NCBI RefSeq assembly: GCF_010183535.1
Contig: NC_071331.1
Coordinates: forward strand, 18,476,001-18,540,000
From: Caenorhabditis remanei
Taxonomy: Eukaryota; Nematoda; Chromadorea; Rhabditida; Rhabditidae
DNA length: 64,000 nt
Direction of reading: 5' to 3'
Below are positions 34,502-46,379 of the stretch, piece by piece. How positions within the stretch are numbered: the first letter of the stretch is position 1; each line of letters starts with the position of its first letter. The translations under genes were made by a program, and so were the position numbers. The notes below the pieces were generated by a model. The model saw only the letters and a program-made list of their open reading frames with translations, had not been told where the DNA came from and ran no database searches.

Positions 34502-35584
34502 CCAACTATAGTTTTTTTTTCCGATTTCAATCATTGAGCGATATTTTATAGTGGCTCATGCTACCCGTCAGTTGTAACTCTCCTGGACTTTTGCTCATCC
34601 GTGCCGTGGTCACTTTCTCTTCCCACCTACGATCAGATCACACAGTAGTTCATACTCTGTCCCCACACCTTCCATTCGCCCTTTTTGCCCCAACATAATT
34701 GTCTTTTCGTTCTGTTTTTTGATTTCTCTCGATTCATTCTGTGTTCACAAACCTTTGCCTTCTCTCTTTTTTCTCTTCCTGATGTCCCGTCTAGTCCCCC
34801 TTCTGTCTACTCTTCAACCCCCGCCTCTTCGCGGTCACCTCTGACTGCAAACCCCAGTTTTGCTCCGCCCTTTTGCACTTTCGCCGTCAACAACAAGAAA
34901 AAAAGATAGCGAGGAATCTATCTCTCTGGTTTCTATTTTCTTTTCTTTCTCTGTTTCAAACCAATCACACAAACAAGAAAAAAAGAAGAAAGTTGCCCTT
35001 TGGATTGATGCAAAATGGTAAAAGTGCAAGATGTCATTCCCCATTCCTTTTCCAAAAAAAAAAGAACTGACAGTTAGTCAGATGTCTGTGACTCTCTCTC
35101 TCCCTCTCTTACTCTTCGTTTTTCATATCACTTGTCTCTTTTCTCTTCTTATTTTCTCCTCCTACTCCTCGCCCCTTTCTTGTTCCCGCAACATTCGCTC
35201 CCTGACGATCACATCTGTTTTCTCACTTGATCATCATCAACTTCTCTCCTCTCTTGTTAAGTTTTCCAAACCTTTTCGCGATCGGAAACTTAATCGGAAC
35301 TTGGTTTTTTTTTTCTTTTTTTAAATGTTTTTATATGGTTCGCAACTGAAACTGTGAGTTTTAGAATTACAGATAAGAAAAATAGATCAGTGAGTACTAG
35401 ATAACAATCGTAAGTTTTGGAACTGAAACTTCTGTGAAGCCTTGAAGAACCGAAACTTTAACCCAAATTCTACTGTTTCAAAGATTTCTGAAAAACAATT
35501 TGGCATTGATTCATAAGCCATTTTAAAGATTTGAAACAATTTTAAATAGTGTCGTTTTGAACCTTTTCCCATCCCAAAGACATA

Positions 35585-35722
35585 TTTGCTCGTCACAGTT
35601 CATACAATTGCGCTCCACCGAAATGCTCTTGAAAAATGTCTCTTTTTCTCTGCCTCTCTCAGTTTCGCACACAATTTTTTTCGGTTTCGGTAGAGCGCGG
35701 TTGTAAGAAGCGTTCCATGCTA
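35585..35722. repeat. about 140-bp palindromic repeat (family A)
   Basis: Starts TGCTCGTCACAGTTCATAC and ends GTAAGAAGCGTTCCATGCTA. It lies 185 bp before the nuclear receptor start codon, so it may fall in the promoter or 5' UTR. Confidence 0.8.
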
Positions 35723-35906
35723 GTATAATCTGAGAATCCTTTCTTATTTACTTCTGCCTTGATCTACTTACGTTCTCCCGCTTTCAAAATCGTTTTCACT
35801 GTTTCATCTGTTCTCCCTAACTCCCCAACTAATTACTTCCACTTTTTCTACAGAAACTACTAGTCGACTAGTCAAAATTAATTGGATCCCAGATCAAAAC
35901 ACAAAT

Positions 35907-38900
35907 ATGGAAATACTTGGAAAGCAGAGAGTTCTCGCGATGATGCGACTCAACGGTGCCGGACAGGTGAGTACGGTAGTGGCCTAACCTTCTGTCTATT
36001 ACAAATTTTCTCTTTCAGCTAACCGGGTACCCATTCGAGACTCCATCTTCCTCCACATCATCCACTCCAATCCATCCACCAGCTACTCCCGCCACAATGT
36101 CATCAACCCTGCTAGCATCTTCATATATGAAAATGTCACCTCCGTCATCTGCCACGTCATCAATCACGTCTTCCTATATGAAGGCGTCCCCTCCATCTAC
36201 AGTATCCTCACCTCCATCCACATCGACATCCACGTCGTCAGCTGCTTTCATAGAGAAGAAAGAATGCGCGGTGTGTAAGAACCCGAATTCCAGTGGATAC
36301 CATTTTGGGTGCATTGCTTGTGCCGCGTGCTCCGCATTCTTCAGGCGTACTGTAGTGTTGTCAAGACGGTATTACTGTAGAAGAGACCCGATCGGCAACT
36401 CGTTGTGTCCATTGGATAGAAGTAAGTCTGAGGGAGGGGTAGTGTGGGCTCACAGGCTTACCGTACGTCATGTAGATTTACGGTGGGATCTCGTAAATCT
36501 ACACCAACACTCTAGTCACGCACTACCAGCTGATCAAAAGCCCCCTGTCTAGCTATCCCTGTCTGTCTGTCTGGCATGGTGTTCCATTTTTAAATGTTCA
36601 ATCCAATATTTTTTCCTATTCTCCTCTATTTCTGTTCAATAGAAATGGCAACATGATTCAGTCCGTTTTCAATATGTTTCGTTTTCTATTTCTCTCTTTC
36701 TCTGCGTCTCTCACTCTCTCGTTTTGTCTATTCATGAATACAGTATCTATCAGTCATTCCCATTCCATTTTTTCTCTCCGTTCTGATCAAAAATTTAGAA
36801 AGGAGAAATGGAAAAATGTTGCGAAGAATCATGAATTCTGCCAGACAGGCAAATATTACAATAATGAGAACATGATGATAAGATGAACAGTCACTTTTCT
36901 TATCTTTGTAAATGTGTAAAACTGACAGAGAGAGTACTCGAAAACGTATTCCCAACTCAACTATAAAATTATCAAAATGCAAATGGAAAACGAAAGAAAC
37001 TTCTAGTTTCTTGTTGCTCTACACGGTCTTTGAAATTGCTTGAAACAGCAGAAATTGTACGGAAATGTTTTAGTTTGGTGTGGACAGAAATGTTGATAGG
37101 AAATAAGGAAAGAAAACGGAGGAAAAATTATGAGGGAACATAGTTTTTGGTTGGCTTTTACATTTTTCATTTTATCACTCACCTTCAGCACCGCTCAAAA
37201 AGTTATCAACTTTGATTGTTTTCAGTGGAAAATGACCAACTTTGACAGTGTATTCCGGTGTCACCTGATTGTCCGACAAATTTTATTTTGTATGGGTTAG
37301 ATAGAGCAAGAATAACACATAACTTTTGTAATTGACCTTTTTTTAGTAGGGACACTACCATAAAAGTTACAGGCAGTCAAAGCTAGCAGACTAATTTCAG
37401 TGCATTTTAGCGAAATTTTGGAGCATTTCACTTCGACAACCTGTAGCTTTCAAGATAGTGTCCCTACAAAAAAATGGTCAACTTTTAAAATTATGTACTA
37501 TTTTTGCTCTGTTTGGCCTTACAAAATTGAATTTATCGGACAAACAGGTTACACCGAAATACACTGTCAAAGTTGGTCGATTTCCACTCAAAACAACCAA
37601 AGTTGATAACATTTTGAGCGGTACTGTATCTGTGGTTCTGAAATTTGGGAGCAGTGTTATGACTAAGATTAGGCTCCGTATCGACTGAGTTGCTACTCAA
37701 GCTCTAAAATTCATTGCTGAGCCAACTGGAGAACACTGTTTCACCGATTTTCGGAAAAACCATCTGAAAGCGAGAAAAATAGGAGCCGAGAGTGAGAAAA
37801 AGAAGCAATGAATAAAACTATTTTTATATGAAACATCCAAAAACATGTTTTCTATTTTTCCAGGACACCGATCGAATTGTCGAGCATGTCGTTATGTGAG
37901 ATGTATCGAAATGGGGATGAATCCGAGTAGTGAGTTTATAAAATTTTGAAAAATATTTACTGTTTCTAAACAATTTTTTAAGTATAGCATGTGTGAAAAT
38001 GTTCAATATTTCTTGGGATACCTGTTCCAGTTATACTTTGAAAACTAATATGTTTCCAGGCGTTCAAAATCTTCGTGATTCCATCAAACCCCGTTCTCCA
38101 AACTCAGAATCAACAGTTCCAGAAGAAGAAGAAGATAAGAAAGATGATATTTTGTTCTCAGCTGCCACACCTGGTAGTTGGATTTCCAGTACAAGTACTT
38201 GTAATGAGAATCCACCACTTCCAGTGGCGCCAAAAGGTAAGTGGCTTGAGATTTTTGGTTTTTGATTTTGAAGTTTTGATATTATGGTTTATGTTTGAAT
38301 AGGATCAGGTTTAAAACTGAAATTGCTTGCCCAACAATCAACCAACATCTCCCCACAATCTTACCAATTGACCAATTCCCCTTCTTTTTCTAATCAACAC
38401 TTTCAGAAACATCTGGTGAGAATTGGCTTGAAATCCTACTCTCTGTATATGAAACCTCAATAACTCGTCGTCGAATGTTCTATTGTAATGGATCACTTCG
38501 AGAAATGATTGGAGGAACTGGCTTAGTAATCATTGTACTAACTATAACACCATTTCATCAGCTCACCTTTATTTCAGAAAATGCGACCGACGAGATTCGA
38601 CGAGAGATATTACAAAGAGAAGATGCGATTCGAATTGATACTTTATGTGGAAATGATGAATTCGATGAGTGTTTTCAAGCAGTTTGATTTGGATACGAAG
38701 GAAGCATTGATCAAAGGATGTGCTGTTTCGTTGGCTATGCTTGAGAAATATTATATTTCTGTGAAATATGATGGATTGAAGACACAAAAGTATGAGTTTT
38801 GGGGAAGTAGTGGGGGTGAAATATGTAAAAATTTCGAAATGATAAAACTTTTTTCTATGATACTAATAGGGTAAAAAAGCCTCATTAGTTCATATTTTCT

Positions 38901-41900
38901 AATTTTTTATGAAAAAAATGATTTACTAGGGAAGGCCCCCGAGTGACCGTGGAGTTATAGGACGTGACCAATATCATTGGAAAGCTGAGGAAACGCTGAT
39001 TCCAAATATATTTCAGTTTTTGCCCTTGAGGTCTGATATTCAAGAAAAACAAGGTCAAACTTCTGAAAAATGACAAATTATTACCCTTGTGATACACGAA
39101 AAATGTTTGCAATTTTTGGAGTTTTCGAGTGTTAAAAAGGTAATAATTCTCTATTTTACCGAATTTTGACCTTGTTTTTTCTTCTCGAATATCAGGCCTC
39201 GAGGGCAAAAACTGAATATATATTTGGAATCAGGGTTTTATCAGCTTTCCAATGATATAGGTCACGTCCTAAAACTCTACGGTCACTCGGGTTTCTTCAA
39301 AAATGCAAAAATGCAAAAACATTTTTATAAAAACAGGGATACAATGCATTCTTTATAATAATTAGGTATCCGTGTTATATCACCAACCACTTGCAATTAC
39401 TGAATCAGGTTAAATTTCGAAATTTCTTTTGCACTATATCGTTCATAGATAATTAAAGACTTTCTTGTTCTCAAGCTTGCACCGGTACTGTGAAAATTTC
39501 GGGACTCCACGGAAATCGGGCAGAGCCTTTGAATCGGGGGACGAGAACCGGGGAAAGTGTGCAAACTTTTTCGAACCGTAATGAAATCCTCTCCCCGATT
39601 TTCTTGCAGTCCCAAAATTTCGGTTTTGGTAGACCTCATAGGCTTGAAAAACGAATTTACAAAGTGCAAACGTCACCAATTACTTGAACATTTCTATAAC
39701 CGACTTTCTGGTGATTCCGAAACAGAAAAAATAATATCTTTACCCCACGTGTGTCTATCTTTTGTGATCCCGTGCCATTTGGTAAGTGTGAAGTTTCACA
39801 ACAAGGCGTTATTTTCTGTCTATTTTCTGTCTATTTTCATATAATCTTGTATCACCAAGCAGTTCAAGATTTAAGAAATTCAAGATCAAAATCGAATGCA
39901 AACAAACTCTATAGAATGGAAGTCTATGATTCGAATGAAGCCTCTACTTATTCAAATTCTAATAAATAAATTCTGAAACTGTAAATAAATTTCCAGACTA
40001 ATCGCCCCGGACGGTTCTTATACCGACCTCGCTGATGAAGGTGCCCAATTCGAAGAGGAATTCAACAAAATCGCTGGAGACACTGTCATGGACAAAGATC
40101 AATGCCTGAAACTACTGTACAACCCATTGAAAACGTGTCTGAATGAACTTGGAACCGCACTCGAACATTCGAAAATGACAGACACCGAGTTTTGTGCTCT
40201 CTTTGCAATATTGTTATTCAATACTGGTGAGTGTATCCTGTCTGGAGTGAGGTGTCAATCGAAAGTACACTTTTTCGTTTCAGCTGCTGATAACATCACT
40301 GATGCCACTCGGAATTTGGTCATGATGGCCAGAAATCGGGTGATGAAAGACTGGTTTGAGTTTTATGCAAAACAGGGCAAAACTTCGGAAGAGGTGAGGA
40401 AATAGTGAGAAAATGGAGAAGAGTGCAGAGAAGCTAGACACTCTCGTTTCTCTGCGCTCTCTTGTTTGCCATACAATGATCAAATGCACACAAAAACTAT
40501 TAGGTTGGCAAGAAAGTTTTTGTGCATGACTCAAGTTATTTTTACTCAAACAGGAAGCATACCAAATACCAAACATAGTAACCATCTTAGTCCACAACTG
40601 TCTCCAATTTACTGGGCATGTTCCCGATACCGTCCTGGCAGAGCTCCGGTTGTTTCGAGGCAAAATAGACTTCCACCCATTTTTCGACTTGACTTCAAGT
40701 ATCGAAGTCCTGTTCAGCGGCCGAGCGCTGAATTACCCCGAACTTATAGTAATTCGTTAGAAGAAGGCCCAAGCTCTAATTTGTATGATTAAAAACTATT
40801 TTCCAATATTAGGTGAGAAAATATTTTGTCGGGTATGCAACTAGCGGATATGCAACATTATGGAGGTGGCAGACTTTTTGACCGTGTGGAGCTGAAGACT
40901 CACGTATAGTTTTGATTTTTTGCACACAAAAAGAACAGAAGTAGAAGATTATTGTTTCACATTTTCCAATCATATACGTTGGGTTGGGTCCTCCACATTA
41001 GGGTCATTATTTTCTTTGGGTATGATTCCCTTTTGATGATGTCTACCAGCGCTTGATCAACGCCAAGTCGGTGCGTTTTCCTGGGGTAGTTTGTGTGCAA
41101 TACCCACTCTCTATCAGTGATACCCAAATGGTTAGGTCGATTGAAGTTTGAAAGAGGAGAGAGAATTCGAAGCCGCAGGTCTACCCTTCACTGAACGCGG
41201 ATCTTGGCCAAAATATGACAATTCAATGTCTCTTTTTTTATTCTTGCCGACACATTTCAAAAAGTTTCCAATTGTGTTATAAGTAGTAGTGATTATCATT
41301 GATAATTCACAGGAAGATTGAGATAAAAACTCTCCTTCTACAGCTCACAGCATGTGCAAATCCTATTCATATGCACTTTTAGTACGTGGTACTTCGACCA
41401 CAGAAAAATCGCATTTCTCAAAGTTGGAAACTTAATTACTAATAGTGTGTCAAAAGAAGAATTCATCCTTGTAAACTTTTCCTGTTGGTTGCACAAATTT
41501 AGAAATTTAGGTATTAGATGGAAAGCGGAAATAAAAATATTGCTGTAAGAGTTGTCGATCAAGAATAAAGATAGGCATGGCTCTTGCAGATGAGAAGCGT
41601 CAGGAGGAATTCCTGACTGCTATCAGAATCACAGAGAGTTTATCTAACAAATGGTATGCGTAGTTGGTTTTGATTCTTGTAATTTATCTGACAGCATTCA
41701 AAACAAAACATGCACAAAAACTTTCTTGCCAACCTAATACCATAAAACCTGTAATAGAGGAGCACCTGGCGGTGCCTGTTCGCATCTCGGTTCTCAAAAG
41801 AAATATCAAAGAGCTTTCAACTGACAAAATATAGCTTGATGTTCATAGAATATTTTTTTAGTTCAAAAATTCACATATCTTTAAAGACAGCCGAGATACG

Positions 41901-42161
41901 GTGCTCCAAACTCTTGCTATCGGGTGCGCCTCTGTTACGGGTTTCACGGTAAGCTGATTGTTTGAAGTTCAAATACAAAAACTACTAAAACAGAGAAGAA
42001 TTCTCTCCCTATTTCAGGCTGGTCTTCTCGTCGGAAACACCCTTCTCCTGCTCACTGCCGTCCGGAATGCAATGGCTGTTCATCGCGAAAACTTCCATGT
42101 GATTCGAGTGTTCAACGTGATGGAATACGATAAATTGATTGATGATCTCGCTTTTACTTAA
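35907..42161 (+). CDS. nuclear hormone receptor (nematode supplementary type)
   Basis: Nine exons (35907-35966, 36019-36421, 37864-37929, 38060-38236, 38407-38525, 38578-38789, 39997-40226, 40284-40393, 42018-42161) join in phase to 506 residues. A Ser/Thr/Pro-rich N-terminal arm of about 90 residues precedes a two-finger C4 DNA-binding domain. Finger 1 has CAVC and CIAC, with a P-box region [11 protein letters not shown] as in nematode expanded NHRs. Finger 2 has YCRRD, LCPLD and [10 protein letters not shown], followed by EMGM. A hinge rich in Glu and Ser leads into a helical ligand-binding domain (from about [16 protein letters not shown], through [16 protein letters not shown], to the end). 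Expected to be a nuclear transcription factor; ligand and targets are unknown. A possible trans-splice acceptor (TTCTACAG, about 35845-35852) precedes the start. AATAAA is at 42247-42252. Intron 8 contains a mariner remnant. Confidence 0.92.
37186..37626. mobile_element. foldback MITE in the nuclear receptor intron (family E)
   Basis: Second copy of the element at 5638-6068. Ends CAGCACCGCTCAAAAAG / TTTTGAGCGGTACTG, with shared internal blocks such as CACCTGATTGTCCGACAAA and GTCCCTACAAAAAAATGG. Right flank TA, left flank TT. Confidence 0.85.
38924..39291. mobile_element. foldback element in the nuclear receptor intron (family C)
   Basis: Left end TACTAGGGAAGG, arms GAGTGACCGTGGAGTTATAG / CTAAAACTCTACGGTCACTC. 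The right outermost end is eroded. Lies in the large intron 6. Confidence 0.8.
40415..40461. repeat. 45-bp hairpin repeat (family B)
   Basis: GAGAAGAGTGCAGAGAAGC is mirrored by GTTTCTCTGCGCTCTC, just after exon 8 of the nuclear receptor. Confidence 0.7.
40500..41738 (-). mobile_element. degenerate mariner transposon
   Basis: Ends TTAGGTTGGCAAGAAAGTTT / AAACTTTCTTGCCAACCTAA, the classic mariner terminal repeat, with TA target duplications at 40498-40499 and 41739-41740. It is 1239 bp, close to full mariner length. Minus-strand translation shows decayed transposase pieces: [20 protein letters not shown] near 40620-40700 (C-terminal region) and [10 protein letters not shown] near 41000-41030, next to the catalytic domain. 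Frames are broken by stops and shifts, so no active transposase is expected. Inserted in intron 8 of the nuclear receptor gene, antisense to it. Confidence 0.9.
41747..41944. repeat. 200-bp foldback repeat beside the mariner
   Basis: AACCTGTAATAGAGGAGCACC on the left is mirrored by GGTGCGCCTCTGTTACGGGTT on the right, and CGCATCTCGG by CCGAGATACG inside. It directly abuts the mariner right end. Confidence 0.7.
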
Positions 42162-42439
42162 AATTTTGATACCTTTGAAAAAGATTGTTTAGTATTAAAA
42201 ATCGCTAGAAAATTGTGAAAGAGGGATAATAATTAATAATTTATATAATAAATGTGTACAAACCGTTTTTTAAAAGTGGGGACAAACAGAAACACGGATA
42301 GACTCTCATGAGGTTTCGGATTTGAAAAAAAGAAAAACGTCTAGTTTTAAAAAAATAAATGTTTTATAGTCGTTGGTTCCAAGTGTGATGGCGCAAACTG
42401 TTTTCAGTCTCATTTCGGGCGATTTCGATAGTTTTTTTT

Positions 42440-42690
42440 ATTTTTGTAGTTAACAATTTTTCTGAGTTACGGTCATTTTAAGGCGACAGCTCAAAAATCG
42501 CACTATTTTGCACTGAAATTGGTCGATTTGAGGGAGAAATTACTTTGTCGAAATGTAACTTGCTAGGGAGTGTCCGTACAAAAAAGTTGTCAACTACAAA
42601 AATGAAGCTCTGTTTTTGATGTGTATGATCCATTAAAAATCTACTTGATGGGACAATCAGAATTACCATGACACACTCTCATAGTTAGAC
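42440..42690. repeat. diverged MITE related to 57176-57463
   Basis: Shares GAAATTGGTCGATTTGAGGG and AATTACTTTGTCG with the better copy at 57176-57463, plus the TTTTTGTAGTTAACAA / GTTGTCAACTACAAAAAT inverted pair. Confidence 0.6.
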
Positions 42691-43984
42691 AATTTCAACG
42701 GAAAACTGCCATACATAGAACTTGTGTTTGTCTTCGGAATACGAAAATCTAGGTGTGTATGCTGAAATTTTTGGATATCGTATGTGTGTAATAAAGCATA
42801 ATATAAACATTTCGTTACAGCAGTAAAACGTGTTCCATCTCCATCCCATTTATCTCCCATTTTTCCACATTTCCTCCTATCTCTGACGTCAGCTCTTCTC
42901 TCTGCGTCTCTCATCCCTCCACACTATTTCTCGATTTCTTTGAAAATGAATAATTGGTAGAGCACTCAGAAGAGTAAAGAAAAAAAACAAAAATGTGCTC
43001 CGTCTGCTAAGAAAATGTTCTACAAAACCAGAGGAGGGAACATAAAATAGTTGCAACGGGAGGACGAAAAAAGAAAACAAAACATGCTAGTAGGTGAATT
43101 GTTGTTGTTGTTTCTATTCTGGAGTTCCTTAATTCCTTCCGTTTCTTTTTTTGTTGGTTTTCCGGTTTTGTATAGTTTTTTGTTATAGTTATTTGTATTA
43201 CTTTCCGCTTGGCTATTTTTCTTTTCTTTGTGTTCTCATTAGAAACTATCCACAAAAAATATTTATACTGTTTCTGGAAATTTTGAAACCATTCGATATT
43301 TTTTTCATGATTGAATTTTTTGTAGACATTTGGAAAAGATATATCCTTATCAAAATTTAAAGGTTCCATACCTATTCCAAGTTTTCCCCCTATCGACCAG
43401 ATTTTTTTTTGAGAAAAATTCAATTATATTCCCAAGTGCCCCGTGTAGTTTTTGTTGACATGATTTTTGAGTCGTCTCTCACTTTATTCTCCTATTTTTT
43501 TTTTCTCAAGTGGAAAATAAGTATACGGTAGGTTTACGTGATTTCTAGGGAATTCATGAGGATTTCAGATTAATTCCAGATGAGACTTGTAGTTGTGTTT
43601 TGAGTTTTATGTCAGATGGGGTTTCTGGAAAGCTAAGAAGATTCTGGAAAATATGTATGTTCCGTATTTTGTTTTAGATTTAGAAATTCAACAGAATTTG
43701 AACATTTTACCAATGCGTTTTCTTTTTTGATTCTTCTTCGTTTTTCGAGATACAGTAGTTTTTAATTGATTTTAAATTGTACGAACGTAGAAAGTAGTGA
43801 GTTTGTCATTGGCAGAGGGTACAGTAGGGTCAGATGTTCAAGTTTTCAAAAGATTTCTTGAAAATTGGGTTTTAAGAATTAAATGAGCCAGTAGATACAC
43901 ATAAGTTAATGAATATCAAACTGCGACTAAGCTTTTTACAAAAATTTTTAACTTTCCATATTTTTATTATTCCTGAAAACTATC

Positions 43985-44235
43985 GCTGTCTCGCAAATAT
44001 TCCGGCCGAGCCGGACCGTTATAAGATTTTCAAGGCCCGGCTTCTAGATAGATTAGATAGATTCTAGACTAGACCTAGTTTTTAACCAATTTTTAGAACT
44101 TTTTTAGAAATTTTTCATTTAAAAATTCAATTTTCTGATGCATAACCAGCTTTTGATTGAGTTTAGTCAAAAATTGGAAATTTTTGAAAAAAAAATCAAA
44201 AAATTTTAGTTTGGTTTCTTTACACTATCGTCCCG
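43985..44235. repeat. diverged GC-rich repeat (family G)
   Basis: Contains TTCCGGCCGAGCCGGACCG, GGCCCGGCTTCTAG and the T-rich centre seen in the 31690-31955 copy. Ends are eroded. Confidence 0.5.
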
Positions 44236-44922
44236 CTATTATGGTAGCTTTAAATAATCTAGTTTTTATTAAAGTTAATTTTTTAAATAGTTTTTCATCT
44301 TACAATTAAAACGGCCCCAATTGATAATTTAACTTGAACAATATATTTGACATAGTCGTGAAACAGAAAATAATACATTTTTCAAAACGTCCAAAATATG
44401 AAATTTATTGAATCCTTTGAACTTTGATGGCTGTTCCTTTTTGTATTCCATCTATTATGCTCCATTTCCAATATGCACCGAAATTTCTTTTTGTAGATTT
44501 CCCATCCTTTCAGTCAATAGATATATTCACCCCCCAATCCTGCATATTTTATTTATATTTTCTATACTATATACTTCTTCTTCTACTTTCCTATTTTAGT
44601 ATTTCCTACCACATGACCCAACACTTCTTCACTAATTTATCTTTTCTCGAGACTTTTCCCACATTCATTCGGAATTCCTTCCCAAATACACGTGGTGATG
44701 GACGAAACTTTACATGTTCTGCAAATTTATTCCTTTTTTCTTCTGTTTTCCGGAATGATGTCATGAGTCTGGAAATAATAGAGAACAGTGGGAACGCGGC
44801 GATTTTAAATTTTAATGAATGAGAAGATTTCAAAATTAAGTTTCGAAACATTTCCTGTTTCAAAAATTACAAAAAAATATTAGCAAGTTAAAAAAAAGGA
44901 ATTCATTCAAACGGTTCTGTAG

Positions 44923-45318
44923 CAGAGTTGCATGGAAGTAAACTCGGAAGTTAGACGGAAGTGTGTTTTATTTCGACAATATAAAACGAAATGCAAAAAT
45001 ATGAAGTGAATACGTTGTATTGATGGTATTACTACCCTTCGAGCATAAAAATTCCAACATTTTACGTATCCCCTACCAGTAGACTTGAAAAAAGAGCTGA
45101 TTTTGATACCCGAAATATCCCGGAAGTCGGAAGTCGGAAGTGAAGATTTTTTTAGGTCTACTGGTAGGGGATAGGTAAAATGTTGGAATTTTCTATGCTC
45201 GAAAGGTAGTAATACCATCAATACAACGTATTCACTTTATATTTTTGCAATTCGTTTTATACTGTCGAAATAAAACACACTTCCGTCTAACTTCTGAGTT
45301 TACTTCCATGCAACTCTG
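44923..45318. mobile_element. hAT-type MITE with 8-bp target duplication
   Basis: Inverted ends CAGAGTTGCATGGAAGTAAA / TTTACTTCCATGCAACTCTG are flanked by the same 8 bp, TTCTGTAG, on both sides (44915-44922, 45319-45326). An 8-bp duplication and ends beginning CAGAG are hallmarks of the hAT superfamily. The arms are nearly complete inverted copies around a tandem TCGGAAG repeat at about 45122-45140. No transposase is encoded. Confidence 0.9.
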
Positions 45319-45671
45319 TTCTGTAGTCTCTTGTTAATAAATTTTTCAAAAATTCTCACTGATTCCAGAGAATTCCTTTCGTTCTTTCATCTGTGTTCTG
45401 CTTCCAACCTGCCCATTTATGTTTTTTAGTCTTAGCTCCCCCCTCTGACTAAAGGAAATTGGAAAATTACATAAAATTGGCAATTTGGTCTATTTTGTTA
45501 TTTTTTCTGCATCGGCTTTTTCTCTTTCTCTTTAGAACCTGAGTTCAGTCAAGACTAAATTATTCATGTCACATGTCAACGGCTCTGGCGCCTTTTAGAT
45601 ATTTATTTTTTTGTTTTCTTATCCGGTCTACTGAATATTTGTTTTATTTTTATTATTTTAATGCTGGTATA

Positions 45672-45810
45672 TTAGCTCTGCACAGTTCTTACAACTGCGC
45701 TCCACCGAAATTACCTTGAAAAATGGCTCTTATTCTTGGTGTCTCTCAATTTCGCACACAATTTTCTTCGGTTTCGGTGGAGCGCGGTTGTAAGAAGCAT
45801 GCCGTGCTAA
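45672..45810. repeat. about 140-bp palindromic repeat (family A)
   Basis: Starts TAGCTCTGCACAGTTCTTAC and ends GTAAGAAGCATGCCGTGCTAA. Stem arms GCGCTCCACCGAAA / TTTCGGTGGAGCGC pair perfectly here. Confidence 0.85.
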
Positions 45811-46038
45811 TAAGTACTATTAGATGTTTCTCTTGAACATTTATCTCTATTTCTTGATTTGCTATTCCAAAATTGAAAATTTCAATTGACAGTCCACAAA
45901 ATAATTTTACAGTTTCAAGCTTTCCACAATTATAAACTAAAAACGTATTAATTCAGTTCGCGCTCTATGTCTCTCTCGATTGTTTCAGATATACAAAATT
46001 TATCTAAAATGGGAGATACGTGTCTATAATTTCTCACT

Positions 46039-46379
46039 TACTAGGGAAGGTCAGTGTGGAATAATGGGAAGTGACATTTATCATTGGAAAGCTGAGAAAA
46101 CATTTATTTCAAATATATATTTACAATTTGCCCTCGAGTCTTGGTAATCGAGAAAAACAAGGTCAAAGTTCTGGAAAATGACAAATTATTACCTTTCTGG
46201 CAAATTGTTTGCATTTTTTCGAGTATAATTTTGTCATTTTTCAGTCTTTGACCTAGTTTTTCTCGAATACCAGGCCTCGAAGGTCTAAATACATATTTGA
46301 AATCAGCGTTTTCTGAGCATTCCAATGATATAGGCCACGTCCCAAAACTCCAAACTGACTCCATAATCTTTCCTAGTTA
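46039..46379. mobile_element. foldback element (family C)
   Basis: Ends TACTAGGGAAGG / TTTCCTAGTTA, with GTGACATTTATCATTGGAAA / TTCCAATGATATAGGCCAC inside. Third copy of the 8966-9311 family. Confidence 0.8.

Larger units (their letters stand above)
26586..35906. other. 9.3-kb intergenic region before the nuclear receptor gene
   Basis: No confident gene on either strand. It contains scattered repeats (listed separately) and long pyrimidine-rich tracts at about 34600-35300. A short, comparatively GC-rich stretch at 31381-31600 with a 55-codon ATG frame starting at 31433 is unidentified. The right part likely contains the promoter and 5' non-coding exons of the nuclear receptor. Confidence 0.4.
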
